45,693 bases of DNA from Triparma columacea (Eukaryota > Sar > Bolidophyceae > Parmales > Triparmaceae): the NCBI GenBank assembly GCA_030267965.1, contig BRYA01000095.1:1-45693 (forward strand), in the 5' to 3' direction. Numbering within the stretch: position 1 is the stretch's first letter; each line of letters begins with the position of its first letter. A program made the translations under genes and the position numbers. The notes beneath the pieces are model-generated. The model was not told where the DNA came from. It searched no databases and worked only from the letters and a program-made list of their open reading frames with translations. Shown piece after piece: positions 10,786 to 22,293 of this stretch.

Positions 10786-13700
10786 TTAAACCCCCTCAAT
10801 ACGGTCCTCGGCCTCCTGGTAGAGTTCCTGGAGCCTCTCGATGTTCTCTTCATCCGTGTCCCAGTACCCTCTCCCGTTCGCCTCCAGGAACGTCGTTACC
10901 ATATCCCTGAACGCGTTGGGGTTTGTCTCGAGGAGCCTCTTCTGCATGTCCTCGTCGTTTATGAACACGTCGTTAGCGTCCTCGTACACGAAGTTGTCGA
11001 CCTCCCCAGCGGTGGCGGACCACCCGAGGGTGTTGCGGAGCCTCTTGGTGATCTCCCTGGTACCCTCGTAACCGGTGGCGAGCATGCCCTCGATGAACTT
11101 GGGGTTCAGCAGCTTGGTGCGGGCGTCGAGGCGGACGGTCTCGCTGAGGGACCTGACCTGGGCGTTGGCGGTGGTGGTGTCGGCCATGAAGCTCATGGGC
11201 TTCCTCTTGTCGTCCCTCAACCCCTGGACGACCTTGGTTGGGTCGGAGTCGTAGTAGTGGGAGACGTCGGTGAGGGAGATCTCGGAGCTGTCGAGGTTCT
11301 GGAAGGTCACGTCGACGGTCTTCAGGGCGGCCTTGAACATGTCAGCCTGCTGCTCCATCATCCCGGGCTTGTCGGCGTTGAAGGCGAAACCCTTCCTCTC
11401 TAGGAACTGGTTCTGCAGCTGGTCCTCGCTCTCCCACCCGCCGTTCTCGATGGCAATTCCGACGTTGGCGGAGTAGCTCCCGGCGGAGTTGGAGAAGACG
11501 CGGCAGGAGGCCTCGCGGATGGAGATGTTCATCTCCTCAGCCTGCGCCTTGGCGTGCTTCCTAACAAAGTTCATCTCGTCGGGCTCGTCTGCCTCCGCGG
11601 CGAGTTTGATCCCTCTGTCCATAAGGTTCATCTGGTTGATGAAGAGGTCGCGGAAGACCCCGGAGCAGCTGACGACAACGTCGATACGGGGGCGACCGAG
11701 GTCCTCAAGAGGGATGAGCTCGACCTTGTTCACGCGACCGATGCTGTCGGGCACGGGGCGGACACCAGCGAGGGCGAGGACCTGGGCGAGACTGCAAGCG
11801 GGGAGGAGCGGGGGAGGAAGGAGGGAGTTAGTTGTAGTTTTTTAAGTTGTAGTATTACCGCGCATCCAAAACAACCTATTATGCCCACTAAATCGTCGCT
11901 ACGCTCCTCTTCTCTCCTCACCTCTCTCCGTAGGTCTTGATGTTGTCGGTTCCCCAAAGGGTGAAAGCAACACTCTCGGGGTACGTTCCATCGTTCTCAC
12001 TCTTGAGCTTGTCGAGGAGCTTCTCGACGACGTTGTTGGCGCACTCGATGGCGGCGGCGGTGGGGATCGACTGGGGGTCGAGAGAGTGCATGTTGGCGCC
12101 GGTGGGGAGAACATCAGGGTTGCGGATGGGGTCCCCTCCGGGTCCGGGGCGGATGTAGGCGCCGTTGAGGGCGTTGGTGAGAGCTCCGAGCTCGTTGTTT
12201 GCGACGATCTGCTTGAGGCAGAACTCAAGGTAGTTGAAAAGCTTCTCCATGCGAGCCTCGTTGACGTCAGGGAAGCCCTCCTTCTTGATGGCCTCCGTCC
12301 AAGGCTTGCCCTTGCCCATCAAGCCGTTGAACATGGCTCCGAGGTCGAACTCCTTGACCTCCTTGACACGGCCGTCGGAGTCAGTAGAAAGATTCACCAG
12401 GGCCCCAACTGCGGCGCGGCTGGCCATGGTGATCTTCTCGTTCATCTCAACATCGGCCAAGACTCCGTTGTTGGCTCCACGGTAAATGTCATCAATGTCC
12501 CTGTTGATAGAGGCGGCAATGACGCGGTTGAGCGACTCGATCTCGTCCTCAGCGCGGTCGAGCTGAGCGATGTTGACAAGGGTGGCGACGGATTCCTCGG
12601 CAGTGGGAGGGACTCCGACGGTGTGGAGGCCGCATGGGAGAAGGCGGGACTCAATTTCCATGATCCGCTGGTAAACCTTTCCGACGATGTAGTCACGCTC
12701 CTCGGCGGTGGTGGCCTTCCCGTCAAAGGTCTCTACGTCGGGCAAATCAGGGATGTCCTTGTCAAGGTTGCAAGTCCAGGCGGTGGAGACAATGGAGTTG
12801 AGGATGGCAGGTCCGCGGCCCTCGTTCCCGCGAAGTCCTTGGTAGGAAGAGATGAGTTCCTTGAGCTCCTTGAGCCCCTTGTAAAGCCCGGCATTCTCGG
12901 CAGGAGGGGTGAGGTAGGAGATGGTGGCAGAGTAGGAGCGACGCTTCGCAATGGTAGCCTCGGAAGGGTTGTTGGCGGCGTAGTAGTAAATGTTGGGAAT
13001 GGAGTGGATCAGACGGTCGGGGTAGCAAGTGCCAGACATACCGACCTGCTTCCCGGGCATGAACTCGAGGGATCCGTGGGTTCCGAAGTGAAGGACGGCG
13101 TCGGCACCGAAGATTTTCTCGAGGTAGGTGTAGTAAGCGGCGAACCCATGGTGAGGGGAAGCAGACTTGGCGAAGAGCAACCTCATGGGGTCGCCCTCGT
13201 ACCCGAAGGAGGGCTGGACTCCGATAAAGATGTTTCCGAACTGCTTCCCGTAGATGACGAGGTTCTGTCCGTCGGAGTTGAGGTTTCCTGGGGGGGGTCC
13301 CCAGTTCTCCTCCAAGTCCTGGGCGTAAGGGGTGAGGTCCGAGTACTCGTCGACGCTCATCCTGTAGGCGATGTTGAGCTCGGGGGAGGAGATGCGGGCC
13401 TCCTTGTCGTTGAGGACGGAGTCGATGAGTTCCTCCGTGGTCGCAGGGGCCTCTCCAATGTCGTACCCCTCTCCCTTGAGCTCCTTGAGGACGGCGTTAA
13501 TGGAGTTGAAAACGTCAAGGTACGCGGCGGTTCCAACATTGCCCTTGTCGGGAGGGAAAGAGAAGATGGTGATGGCAAGCTTCTTGTCCTTGTTCTCCTT
13601 GAGGCGGAGGTTCGACCACTTGAGGGCACGGTCGGCGAGGAGGGAGACGCGGTCGGCAAGAGGAACAGAGCGTCCGGTTGCGCCCTCCCTTCCGGCATAG

Positions 13701-15593
13701 ATGATGGGCTCGATGGCACCATCAATCTCAGGGAGGGAAACCTGGAGAGCGACCTGGATGGGGTGGAGGCCGAGCTCGGAAGACTGCCACTCCTCGAAGG
13801 ACTGGAACACGAGGGGGACGGCGCACATGTAGGGCCTGTTGAGCTTTGTCAAGACTTCGACAGCCTTTTTGTGGTCCTGAGAAGCAGGGCCGCCGACAAG
13901 TGCAAATCCGGTGAGGTTAATGACAGAATCGACGACGGGTTTTCCGCTGGAGTCGTAGAAGAACTCATTGACGGGTCCGGAGAAGTCAAGCCCGCCGGAG
14001 TAGATGCAGACGACCCTGGCACCACGGGACTCGAGCTCGGAGATGAGAGAGACGTAGTGGGTGTCATCCTTAGTGTTGATGTGGGACTTCTGGAGGATGA
14101 CTCCAACAACAGGGGAGTTGGTGGTGTCGATGCCGGCGTCAGGACAGAAATCCTTGTTGTACCAGTCGAAGTAGGAGTTGACATTCTCAAAGACAATGTC
14201 AGGGGCGACGGGGTGCCAGATGGCCTTGTCGGGGAGAAGGACGGGCTGAGAGGTGAAGTGACGAGGAGAAGAGGAAGGGCGGGGGGGGGCGGGGGGGAGG
14301 GATGAATTAGAATAAAGTTTTAGCGCGTTGATGTCGTCGCTTCACTCCTCCTCTCATTTCACTTCTTGACCCCATCCTCACCTCTTCAGCCTCAACCCTG
14401 TCCTTGCCCTCCATGGTCTTCTTGACAATCTCGACCTGGTCCTGGCCGAGCATGACAAGCATGGACTCGAGGTTCTCGGGCGACCCACCGAGCCAGTACT
14501 GGAAGGACATCATGAAGGTGCGGGCATCCGCAGCCTTGTCGGAGGGGAGGAACTTGAGAACCTTGGGGAGGGTGCGCAAAAGCTTGAGCATGCCCTCCTC
14601 GAAGGAAGAACCGTCGTCGGACTTCTTCTTCTTCATGAAGTCACCGATAACCGACTTGGACTGTCCGAGGTTCTTCATGGTGAAGGAGCCAACCTTGTTC
14701 ATCCTCATGACCTCAGGCATGGAGGGGAAGACCAAGACCGCATCTAGGCGGTCGCGTTCAGGCTCCACGACCTCGACGACTTTTTCGGCGAGCTCCTGGA
14801 CAAAGATGAGAGATCCAATGAAGACATTGGCATCAGCAATGTCAGCCTTGAACTGCTCCATGGCATCAGGGTTGCGAAGCTCCTCCAAGAGATAGCCAAC
14901 GCACTCAACAGCCATGTTCTTGGAACCAGCGTTGATGCGCTTGACGGCAGCAGTCATAGAGGACTGGTATTGAGACTCAAGGACGACATAGACTATCTTG
15001 TAAGTGGGACGTCCAGCGGGATCCTCAGGGACAACACGACGCGACTGAGGGAGGGAGGTGGGGAGGAGAGGGGGTGAGAGGGGAAGGTAGGGCGTTAAAA
15101 ATCATTTGAGTCAAAAATCCCAAGTTCAAGTCGAGCTCAAGTCCCGTGACTCAGAGGTTGAATTATTGTTCATTGGGTCTTTTTCGGGTTGATAGTGTTA
15201 AACTTACCTCACTGTTGGTAGCGGTGAACCCCATGGTGCCGCTAGATCCCGCGGTGGGGTCTGTAGCCACTGAAAGAGCAGAAGAGATTGAGGCGGTTGC
15301 GGTTTTCCTGTTAAAGTTAACCAATTTCGCGTTGAATGCGCGCGGGGTTATGAATCTGAGGGTTTTTACGATTTATCGTATGCGAAAATGAGGTGTTAGA
15401 AAGGATTGGTAGTGAAATGGGGGGTAAAAGAACATGACTTTCGTTGGTTTCGGGGTGAGGTCACACTAGTCAAATCAATGGAGAGTGGACAGCGTTTCAG
15501 AGAACGCTGTGTTAGGCAGCAATCGGCTGTCAGCGAATTTACTCACCCCTGAGCAACCGCAATGGCGGTGGCAAGGAGAAGAAGCACCCTCAT
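10786..15593 (-). CDS. chlH: magnesium chelatase subunit H, plastid
   Basis: Exons 15593-15547, 15307-15208, 15044-14382, 14245-11922 and 11791-10786. Phases agree at every junction (2/1, 0, 0, 2/1) and the total is 1379 aa, the usual ChlH size. ChlH binds protoporphyrin IX and, with ChlI and ChlD, inserts Mg2+, the first committed step to chlorophyll, in the plastid stroma. Recognised segments are [53 protein letters not shown] (substrate-pocket region), [20 protein letters not shown] across the last junction, and [15 protein letters not shown]. The N-terminus [16 protein letters not shown] is a signal peptide followed by a Ser/Thr-rich transit region, but no Phe follows the cleavage site as is usual in these plastids. 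It shares a 350-nt divergent promoter with the SLP phosphatase. Confidence 0.96.
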
Positions 15594-15943
15594 TTCTACG
15601 ATTTTGAGAGACTCCTCAAATCCCCATTAAGAAAGGGCAAGATGGAATGTTCTATTTGTCTTTGTGGGCCTTTGGAGGGGTGTTGAACGAATTAAAAAAT
15701 TTAAGTGAGGGGTTAAAGTGGATTGGTGGGTGGACTGTGACTAAATTTTTGCGGGATAGTGCGGTATAGTGAGGGGGGAGAGAGAGAAAAGTGAGTAATG
15801 AGGAAATAAGTAGAGTGCTAGGGAAGTTAATATCGAAATTTCAAACGTCAATGATTTTCTACGACACTAAGTAATACAAAAGAATTTTTCGATACTGTTT
15901 CGCACGCTCTCCCTCCCCCTTTCCCTCCTTCCTCCTCTCCAAT
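15594..15943. promoter_or_regulatory. divergent promoter region, chlH / SLP phosphatase
   Basis: 350 nt separate the two opposite start codons, so both promoters must lie here. There is a C/T-rich tract just upstream of the + strand ATG (15905-15942). I see no TATA box or named light-response element. Confidence 0.5.
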
Positions 15944-17439
15944 ATGTTTTGGTGTCATAGTCACCTTAAGTTCCTCGTATTATCGCTGCTGCTTCCCCGG
16001 CTTGCAACAGGATACATGGCTCTCGGACTTTGTAGGGCGAGAGGCCTTCGTAGATTGAAACCCAGCCTAATTAGCCACATCGAAGGAGGAGTTCCCCTAC
16101 AATGTCGTGATTACAGACTAACAGGGCGCCTTTTGTCGTCGAGTACGTCTCTTGGTATGAAAGAGGCCTTCTCATACACTCCTCCGACTCCAAGTTTTGC
16201 AAAATCATCCAACGCCTACCTTCCCAGAAAGGCCGGTCAGAAGACTTTCGCCATTGGTGATATTCATGGTGACCTCCCGAAGCTCCTTATGGCGCTCATG
16301 TCGGCGAAGCTCATAACCCAGACTCCGAACTCTACTTCTGATGAGGATGTGACTCTTTCAGACTTCAAGTGGAGCGGTGGGGACTCTGTGCTGGTTCAGG
16401 TTGGGGACATACTTGATAGGGGGAGTTTTGAATGCGCCTGCCTTCACCTGCTCGCGACGCTGTCTCACCAGGCGGCTGAGGAAGGCGGAGGGGTCGTGTT
16501 TTGCCTGGGGAACCACGAGGTGCTGAACGCGTTGGGGTTGTTCAACTACGCAGACAAGGAAGGGAACACTGAGTTCGAGAGTATATTCGGTGGTTATTTC
16601 GACCACGTCGAGGAGGGTGGAGAGGTGAGCGACGGGCAAGGTGCCTAGCGAATTATGTGGTGGGTATTAAGTCGCCGCTGCCCTCCTCCTTACCCAAATC
16701 CCCCACCCACCCCCCTCCCCCCATTCCACAGTGGCGACTCAACTACGCCGGGAACCAGCCCACCCGCTGGAGGTGCTGGGAGCCTGGGGGGGCTCTCGCA
16801 AACTTCAACCTCCTAAACAACTTTGTTCTCGGCACTCAGGTCGGTCGCAGCGTTTTCGTGCATGGTGGCATTACCAAGGAGCACCTCGAGAAATACGGAG
16901 GGCTGCAAGGAATGAATGACATGGCTCGGGACTGGTTCGAGAACGCGTCGCACGAAGCTCCGGAGCCTCCACTGACGCCCGACACACCTCCGGAGGAAAT
17001 CATTGCGTCTGCCAAGAAAAGGGCGAAGTCGATCTCATCTTCCATGCCACCGTTCTTGGGTGGGGGGCCGTCAGAGAGGGCGTCGCCCGTGTGGATGAGG
17101 GATTATTCGAAGCCAAATGACGTCACGCCGTCAAATTCTTCCGCCCCGGTGCTAGCCCAGGAGGCCCTCGATTACATCGGAAGCGAGGCCGGGGAGGAGG
17201 CCCGCCGGTTCGTTGTTGGCCACACTCCACAGACGAGGATCAACTCGGCATGCGAGGGAATGGTATGGAGGGTGGACGTGGGCATGTCAGCTGGGGTCAT
17301 GAACAACGTGCCTGAAATTTTGGAGATTACTACAGGGGATGTTAGTGACGAGATCAATATCATCAGGCCGGGGAAGGAGGACAAGGTTAAGGGGGAGGAC
17401 AGGGAATGTAGGGCTGGAGGTTCCACACTTGTTCGATGA
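15944..17439 (+). CDS. Shewanella-like (SLP) serine/threonine phosphatase, secretory or organelle N-terminus
   Basis: Exons 15944-16624 and 16732-17439 (phase 0) give 462 aa. The metallophosphoesterase signature is complete: GDIHGD (D106, H108), GDILDRG (D155, D158) and GNHEV (N190, H191). After the intron come VHGGIT and VVGHTPQT, which supply the remaining metal-binding histidines. Spacing and the N(R/P)TRWRCWEPGG segment fit the SLP branch of PPP phosphatases found in bacteria, plants and algae, where they act in plastids or the endomembrane system. The hydrophobic N-terminus (LKFLVLSLLLPRLATG) predicts a signal peptide. The following stretch is Arg/Leu-rich, so plastid targeting is possible, but no clear Phe motif is seen. 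Confidence 0.87.
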
Positions 17440-17483
17440 CAAGAATAATATGCCTTTTTACACAAAACATACAATACTCGTTC

Positions 17484-17786
17484 TTAGCCCCCTTGCTTAT
17501 CCAACTCATCAAGCTCCGCCTGCAGCGCTGGCAGCGCTGTCAGGATCGCCCTATCGACCTCATCCTGCTCCTCCCATTGATGTTGTTCGTCCACGAAAGA
17601 TCCGATCTGGGCTTCATTGCGCGCTATTATCGCCTCTCCCAATGTGATTTGGTTTATGAGCTCCTCTCGTCTGGTTGAATGCAAGATTGTTTCGCTTTCA
17701 CTGAAGGAGTGAAGGTCTCTTTCACTGAAGGAGTGAAGGTTTTTAAAGAAGAGTGGTGCCACAAATAAGGTAACGAAATAAACCAT
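17484..17786 (-). CDS. small hypothetical protein, hydrophobic start and coiled-coil end
   Basis: An uninterrupted 100-aa ORF, MVYFVTLFVAPLFF then a duplicated LHSFSE unit (encoded by a tandem repeat at about 17695-17741). A helical acidic C-terminal half follows (LGEAIIARNEAQIGSFVDEQ; LQAELDELDKQ) that reads like a coiled coil. No family is recognised. It fills most of the gap between two + strand genes and may be expressed as a small membrane-anchored protein. Alternatively it may be chance or part of the phosphatase 3' UTR. Confidence 0.4.
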   Translation of the reverse strand: MVYFVTLFVAPLFFKNLHSFSERDLHSFSESETILHSTRREELINQITLGEAIIARNEAQIGSFVDEQHQWEEQDEVDRAILTALPALQAELDELDKQGG

Positions 17787-17979
17787 GGATCCGAAATGGA
17801 AGAAGATCGAGGGGGGGGGGGAAATGCAACAATATAGAAGTATCAGAGAGATAAAAGCTAATAGGTAGGAATTTGGAGAGTTCTGTGTACGGGGGAGATT
17901 CTTACGTGGTTATATAGATTGCAGGAAGGAGAAATTGTGCTTTTTACTCCCATTTATTTTGCCTTAAATCCAAGGTGTC

Positions 17980-20037
17980 ATGCTCCGCCTCTTTCTCGCG
18001 GCAAACTTCCTCCCGTTGGCCTTCAGTTTTATACCTGCCCCTGTGTTCCAGCCAAGGCAACCAAGATCACTACATGTGGCTCAGTCTGAGCGAATTGCTG
18101 ATGTCGGCCTTTCAACCCCTCTAGATTTGGAACATTTGGAGGAGTCCAAGGCGTGGAGTGAGGAGTTCTTTGAAAATGATGCCTTTGCAAAGACCCACCA
18201 GATCTTCTCGGCTGTTGGAGAGTACATTGAAGGCTCCACGGTCGATGGGGTGAGGGTCCTCAAACCCTTGTACTCCAAGGGTGCATCAGATTTGCAGTTC
18301 ACGGCAAGAGACCTGGAGGCTGCTGTTCGTTCTGACTTTCTCGATGCTGGGCAGGGCACAGCTGATAAGAATAAGGGCTGGAAGATGAGGCCTGTGGGGA
18401 AAATCAGGGGAAAGTCCTTTGATGATGCCAAGCTCTCTTTTGACGAGGTCAAGACTAGCCTGGAGAAAGGGACGGTGATATTCAACAGTGCGGGGGCTCA
18501 TATCTCGGAAATTGTCGCCCCCGCCACGCTGGCTGCGCAGGATGGGATTGGGGGAGGTGCTGCGGGGGTTTGCTGCAACCTTTATGTGACGAGGAGTGGG
18601 GCGGCAACTTCCGCGCCCCCGCACACTGACAAGCAGGATGTTGTGGTCATCCAGACTCAGGGGAAGAAGGTGAGTGTACTGGAGGGCGGAGAAATTGCCT
18701 CCTCGTCCTGTCTCCTTATCCTCACCATTTGCCCAACCCTTTCCACGGCTCGCTCCGCTCACATCCAGCACTGGCGTGTCTACTCCCCCCCCGACCCTTG
18801 CCACAAACCTTATGTGGAAGCGTTCGCTAGGGGGAAGGGCGACGATGACTTTCCCCTGCACAAGCTCAGTGAGCAGGGGGGGGAGCTCCTCTTGGATGTC
18901 GTTCTTGAGAAGGGGGACGTGCTCTACGTCCCTGCTCGGTTCCCTCACACTACCGATACGGTAGAAGCTGAGGAGGGGGGGGGCTGGAGCATTCATATGA
19001 CGTTCGGGCTGGACAACCACGTTTGGGACCTCGACTACGGTACAATTAGGAGGATGGGCCTGCTCAGGGCGGGGGCGGCTGATGCCTTGGAAGATCCCTC
19101 CGGAAGCAAGGACAAGCGGCACCTCAAGCCGGTGTTCGTCGGGAAAATCAATCAGGTTGAGCGGGACGTGCATGAGGGTTTAGTGAGCAGCCCCCCAAGG
19201 AGGTGGTTGAGCGTGTACCCCGAGATGGAGGTGAGTAGGGCAAAGGAGTGAAGCGAGTGATGAGCAAAATGATGATTGAAGCCAATCGTGGAACGGTGTT
19301 CATCGCGGAAAGGAAGTAGTAGGTCACGAATAGCCTTATATCTAACCACCTTTGCTTCTCGCACATAGGTCGGCGATGCTGAGAGAGCCGCAGAGGTAGC
19401 CACCCTGAACAGGGAGATTGCCGAGACGGTGCTGAAGCTTTGCGAGAGGATAGATGGCAACGAGGCGGGGCTGGGATTGGACCATTGGGTCTCCGTCGTC
19501 GAGCGTTTCAGGGAGGCGGGGCAGGATGTTCTTTCGACTCATCGTGACATGTACTTGGCAGCGATTGAGGAGGGTAGGAAGAGGAAACAGGAGGGGGATG
19601 GCCCGATGACACAGGATAAGATAGACAGGCTCAGCCTATTTCGAGTCCCTCCCTATTTTGAGAAGCTCGAGAATGCCAAGGGTGGACTGAGGGAGTGGGC
19701 GATGCAAGGGATGGGGAATGGTGGCGAGGTGAAGGAAGGGGAGGGGAGTGGAGTTCCGAACGATTGGGCCACCTCGTGGGAACTAAAGGTAGGGGACTCT
19801 GTCGAAGCAGACCTGGGCGGGTGTATGTTCCCGGCCGCGGTGATCAAGGTGAATAGCGAAGGGACTTACGACGTTCAGTTTTTTGACGGCGAGGTTGAGA
19901 AGGGGGTTGCTAGGGAAGCCATCATACTGAAGGTGAAGCCTACGGTTGGGGGCGTAGGGAACGAGGAAGGAGGCATTGATACGGCAGGGCTAACGAAGAA
20001 AGAGATCAAGCGGTTAAAGAAGCAGGGCTTGCTTTGA
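17980..20037 (+). CDS. plastid-targeted JmjC/cupin oxygenase with C-terminal Tudor-like domain
   Basis: Exons 17980-18669, 18769-19230 and 19369-20037, all phase 0, give 606 aa. The N-terminus is a signal peptide followed by AFS-FIPAP, the Phe-type plastid motif. The JmjC-type Fe(II)/2-oxoglutarate fold is seen as HTD (H215, D217) in APPHTDKQD, the basic TQGKKHWRVYSP strand crossing intron 1, and the distal His in VPARFPHTTD (H290). This resembles the ROXY (NO66/MINA) ribosomal oxygenases, which hydroxylate His in ribosomal proteins. Plastid ribosome or another plastid protein as substrate is inference. Residues about 525-575 form a Tudor/SH3-like barrel (VGDSVEADLGGCMFPAAVIK, YDVQFFDGEVEKGV). 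The C-terminus is Lys-rich. Confidence 0.83.
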
Positions 20038-20168
20038 CTTTGAAGAAGAAGATCAACAAGTGTTTTGAAGACAAAATAAATGATGGACGTTTTCGTTCGT
20101 TCTCTTCATCATAACGTGTGAGTGTCTTCGTATCTCCGTATCTTCTCCTCCCCTCCTTTCCCTCTGCT

Positions 20169-20846
20169 TCATTCAGGCTCCGTGTAGACCTCCAAACCAG
20201 GACTGTCGTTGGGCGATGGAGGATCAGCTGCAGCACGAGTATCAGGAACTTGAGGCTCCTCATCGTTGCCCTCAATTTCAACCCTATCGACCTTCTTAGG
20301 TGATAACTCCTCGGCAATCGGGATCTCTTTAGTCTGAACCTTTGGCTTGACCTTTTGCGCAACCACCTCGAGTACGCCATTAGCCATGGACGAAGAAAGA
20401 GAGTTCAAGTCCACATCTTGGTCCAGAGTAAAGCTAGTGGCCTGGAACGCCCTTACGGCCGTCTCTCCTCGGGGCTCGATGGTCAATATCGAGACTGGGT
20501 TGAGGTTGGTGGGTTCAGTCTTGGTTGACAGCGACAGCTTGACAGATTGAGAACTGAAACCTGGAAGAAGCATGGAAAGTTTGGTCTGGTTTTCATCAGT
20601 AGTCACAGTATAAGAGTAGAGAGAGCTTTGTGGAGACGCTTTTTGATGATGACGTGAGCGAGAAACAACTTCGGGAGACGACCAAAAGGGGAATGAGAGG
20701 AGATCAAGACTCGCCGCTGGGTGGAACTTGTCTGAAAAATGTATCTTCTGGCCTGAACAGCGCTTGGCTTCTGCTCCTTGGATGGTAATGAAAGCGAAGA
20801 TTGAGAGTAGCATGAACAACTTGCGATAAGTGAATTTAATCATCAT
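20169..20846 (-). CDS. secretory small heat-shock protein (Hsp20/alpha-crystallin domain)
   Basis: Single exon, 225 aa. A strong signal peptide (LFMLLSIFAFITIQGAEA) is followed by a variable region and a divergent alpha-crystallin domain at about residues 75-165. The domain shows LSMLLPGFSSQSVKLSLS, RAFQATSFTLDQDVDLNSLS and ANGVLEVVAQK, the last being the family motif N-G-V-L. Hsp20 proteins are ATP-independent holdases; this one should act in the ER or a compartment reached through it. An acidic, Pro-rich tail of ~55 residues is longer than usual. Convergent with the JmjC gene. One GAA-AA-TTC dimer at about 20998-21005 in the divergent promoter could be half of a heat-shock element, which is weak evidence. 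Confidence 0.72.
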   Translation of the reverse strand: MMIKFTYRKLFMLLSIFAFITIQGAEAKRCSGQKIHFSDKFHPAASLDLLSFPFWSSPEVVSRSRHHQKASPQSSLYSYTVTTDENQTKLSMLLPGFSSQSVKLSLSTKTEPTNLNPVSILTIEPRGETAVRAFQATSFTLDQDVDLNSLSSSMANGVLEVVAQKVKPKVQTKEIPIAEELSPKKVDRVEIEGNDEEPQVPDTRAAADPPSPNDSPGLEVYTEPE

Positions 20847-21033
20847 TTTTTGAGTATATCAAATTTGCTCAAGGATTTTCTGAAGTTTTCTGTCACCCTC
20901 CAGCTGGCACATCAGTCATTTCAATTACATTGTTCTGAGTTTACTGTGGACGGGAAATAAGATTAAGCGGCGCCATATATTGACAAGCGGATAGTCGGAA
21001 AATTCGAGGCCGAAGACCCTTTGCAGTCTCAAA

Positions 21034-22132
21034 ATGGTCCCCCTACACACCAAAGTCTTCATAGTCCTCGCAGCCCTTTGTCACGCCACCCAATCCTTCG
21101 TGCCCCATTTTCGTTGCCTCCCAACTATGCAGGTTGCGCATAGGAGATTGAATACCAAAAAAAAAGCTGAGGGAGCTGAGACCGAGGATGCCTTGAGCTT
21201 GATTTCGGCTGAGAACTCGAGGCTTCGTAAGGTTTTGTTCGATAGGGGGATCAAAATTGGAGATAGGGGCGATATGGTACGTCAAACGGCATTGATAAGA
21301 GTTTGGTTTGAGAGTTCAGGCATTTGCGATCTTCCTCAATACCCTAACTTATCTCTCTCTTTTCGCAGGTGGCGGAAGGCGAGGAATTCGTCGGGGGCGA
21401 AAGTTTGTGGTGCGATGATGATGATGGTGACGAAGTTTGCGTCATTGATAACACCTCATTTGACGATAATATCAAGGAGAGGGGGAGGTGGCTCGTGGGG
21501 CTCCTCGTGCTGCAGAGTTGCAGCAGCTTTATACTGTCGGCGAATGAGGCGCTACTTCAGAAGCACCCGTCGATCATTTACTTCCTTACCATGCTCGTCG
21601 GGGCGGGAGGGAATGCTGGCAACCAAGCTTCAGTGAGAGTAATCAGAGGGCTCGCACTGGGGACACTCACGAGCAAGAATCAGGGTGATTTCTTGCGCAA
21701 GGAGCTGACGACAGCCTTCTACCTGTCTCTCTTGTTATCCGTAGCAGGGTTTGCGAGAGCAGTGTTGTTCAAGGTGCCAGGTGCGTTGGGGGGGGGGGTG
21801 GAAAGCGAGGGCAAGCGAAGCTCCGAGATGTCCGTAGCATATATCCTGCTCTGCCTTACCCTCACCAACCTCCTTGCCCCCAACCCCCTCGCATCCAAGG
21901 CCCTGAAACCATGGCTATAACAATTGCGCTTTTCTCGATTGTTTTCTTCTCCATTATATTCGGAGCCACGCTCCCTTTGCTACTCAAAAGCCTCGGAATC
22001 GACCCCGCTCATTCCAGCACAAGCATTCAGGTCATCATGGACATTCTTGGTGTCGTTTTTACAGTTGGAATCTCGACTCTCCTTCTTGACTCACCGTGGG
22101 GGCACTGGATAGTCGAGAGACTTGTGAGTTGA
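21034..22132 (+). CDS. MgtE/SLC41-type divalent cation transporter, plastid-type presequence
   Basis: Exons 21034-21276 (phase 0), 21369-21780 (phase 1) and 21900-22132 give 295 aa. The transporter core is recognised by LTMLVGAGGNAGNQASVRVI and FGATLPLLLKSLGIDPAHSS, both MgtE family signatures around the Mg2+ path. About five membrane segments are visible. The N-terminus is a signal peptide, then TQS-FVPHF, a Phe-type plastid motif. Plastid Mg2+ import is therefore inferred and would suit the nearby Mg chelatase. The cytosolic N and CBS domains of bacterial MgtE are absent. The 21781-21899 intron was placed to restore the frame: it begins GTGCGTTGGG, holds a G homopolymer and a GCAAGCGAAGC tag, and ends in an unusual AAG acceptor. 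Confidence 0.8.
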
Positions 22133-22293
22133 TAAGGGAAGAGGTTGGGAGGGGTTGGGGGTCAAAGACCGAGAACTAGTGTTACAAATAAGTGTTTTTG
22201 GGTTGTGATATTGAAATGAAAATTAGTAGTCCGCGTATGTATATATATTTGCTGCGTGTGTTTCTGTGTGCACTCTCCTCCCCCCCTCTCTCA

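Noticed and set aside
12086..14305. 739-codon open frame on the + strand
   Set aside because: It lies antisense to the third and fourth exons of chlH. It is Val/Gly/Asp/Leu-rich and runs across a chlH intron; it is a by-product of chlH codon bias (few antisense stops), with no motif of its own.
16657..16731. N-terminal extension MVGIKSPLPSS... of the phosphatase second exon
   Set aside because: This is intron sequence (C-rich tract up to the CACAG acceptor); the true protein continues from exon 1 in phase 0.
20870..20900. possible heat-shock element upstream of the Hsp20 gene
   Set aside because: TTCTGAAGTTTTC has wrong spacing for three alternating GAA/TTC units; only a single correct dimer exists near 20998, too weak to call.
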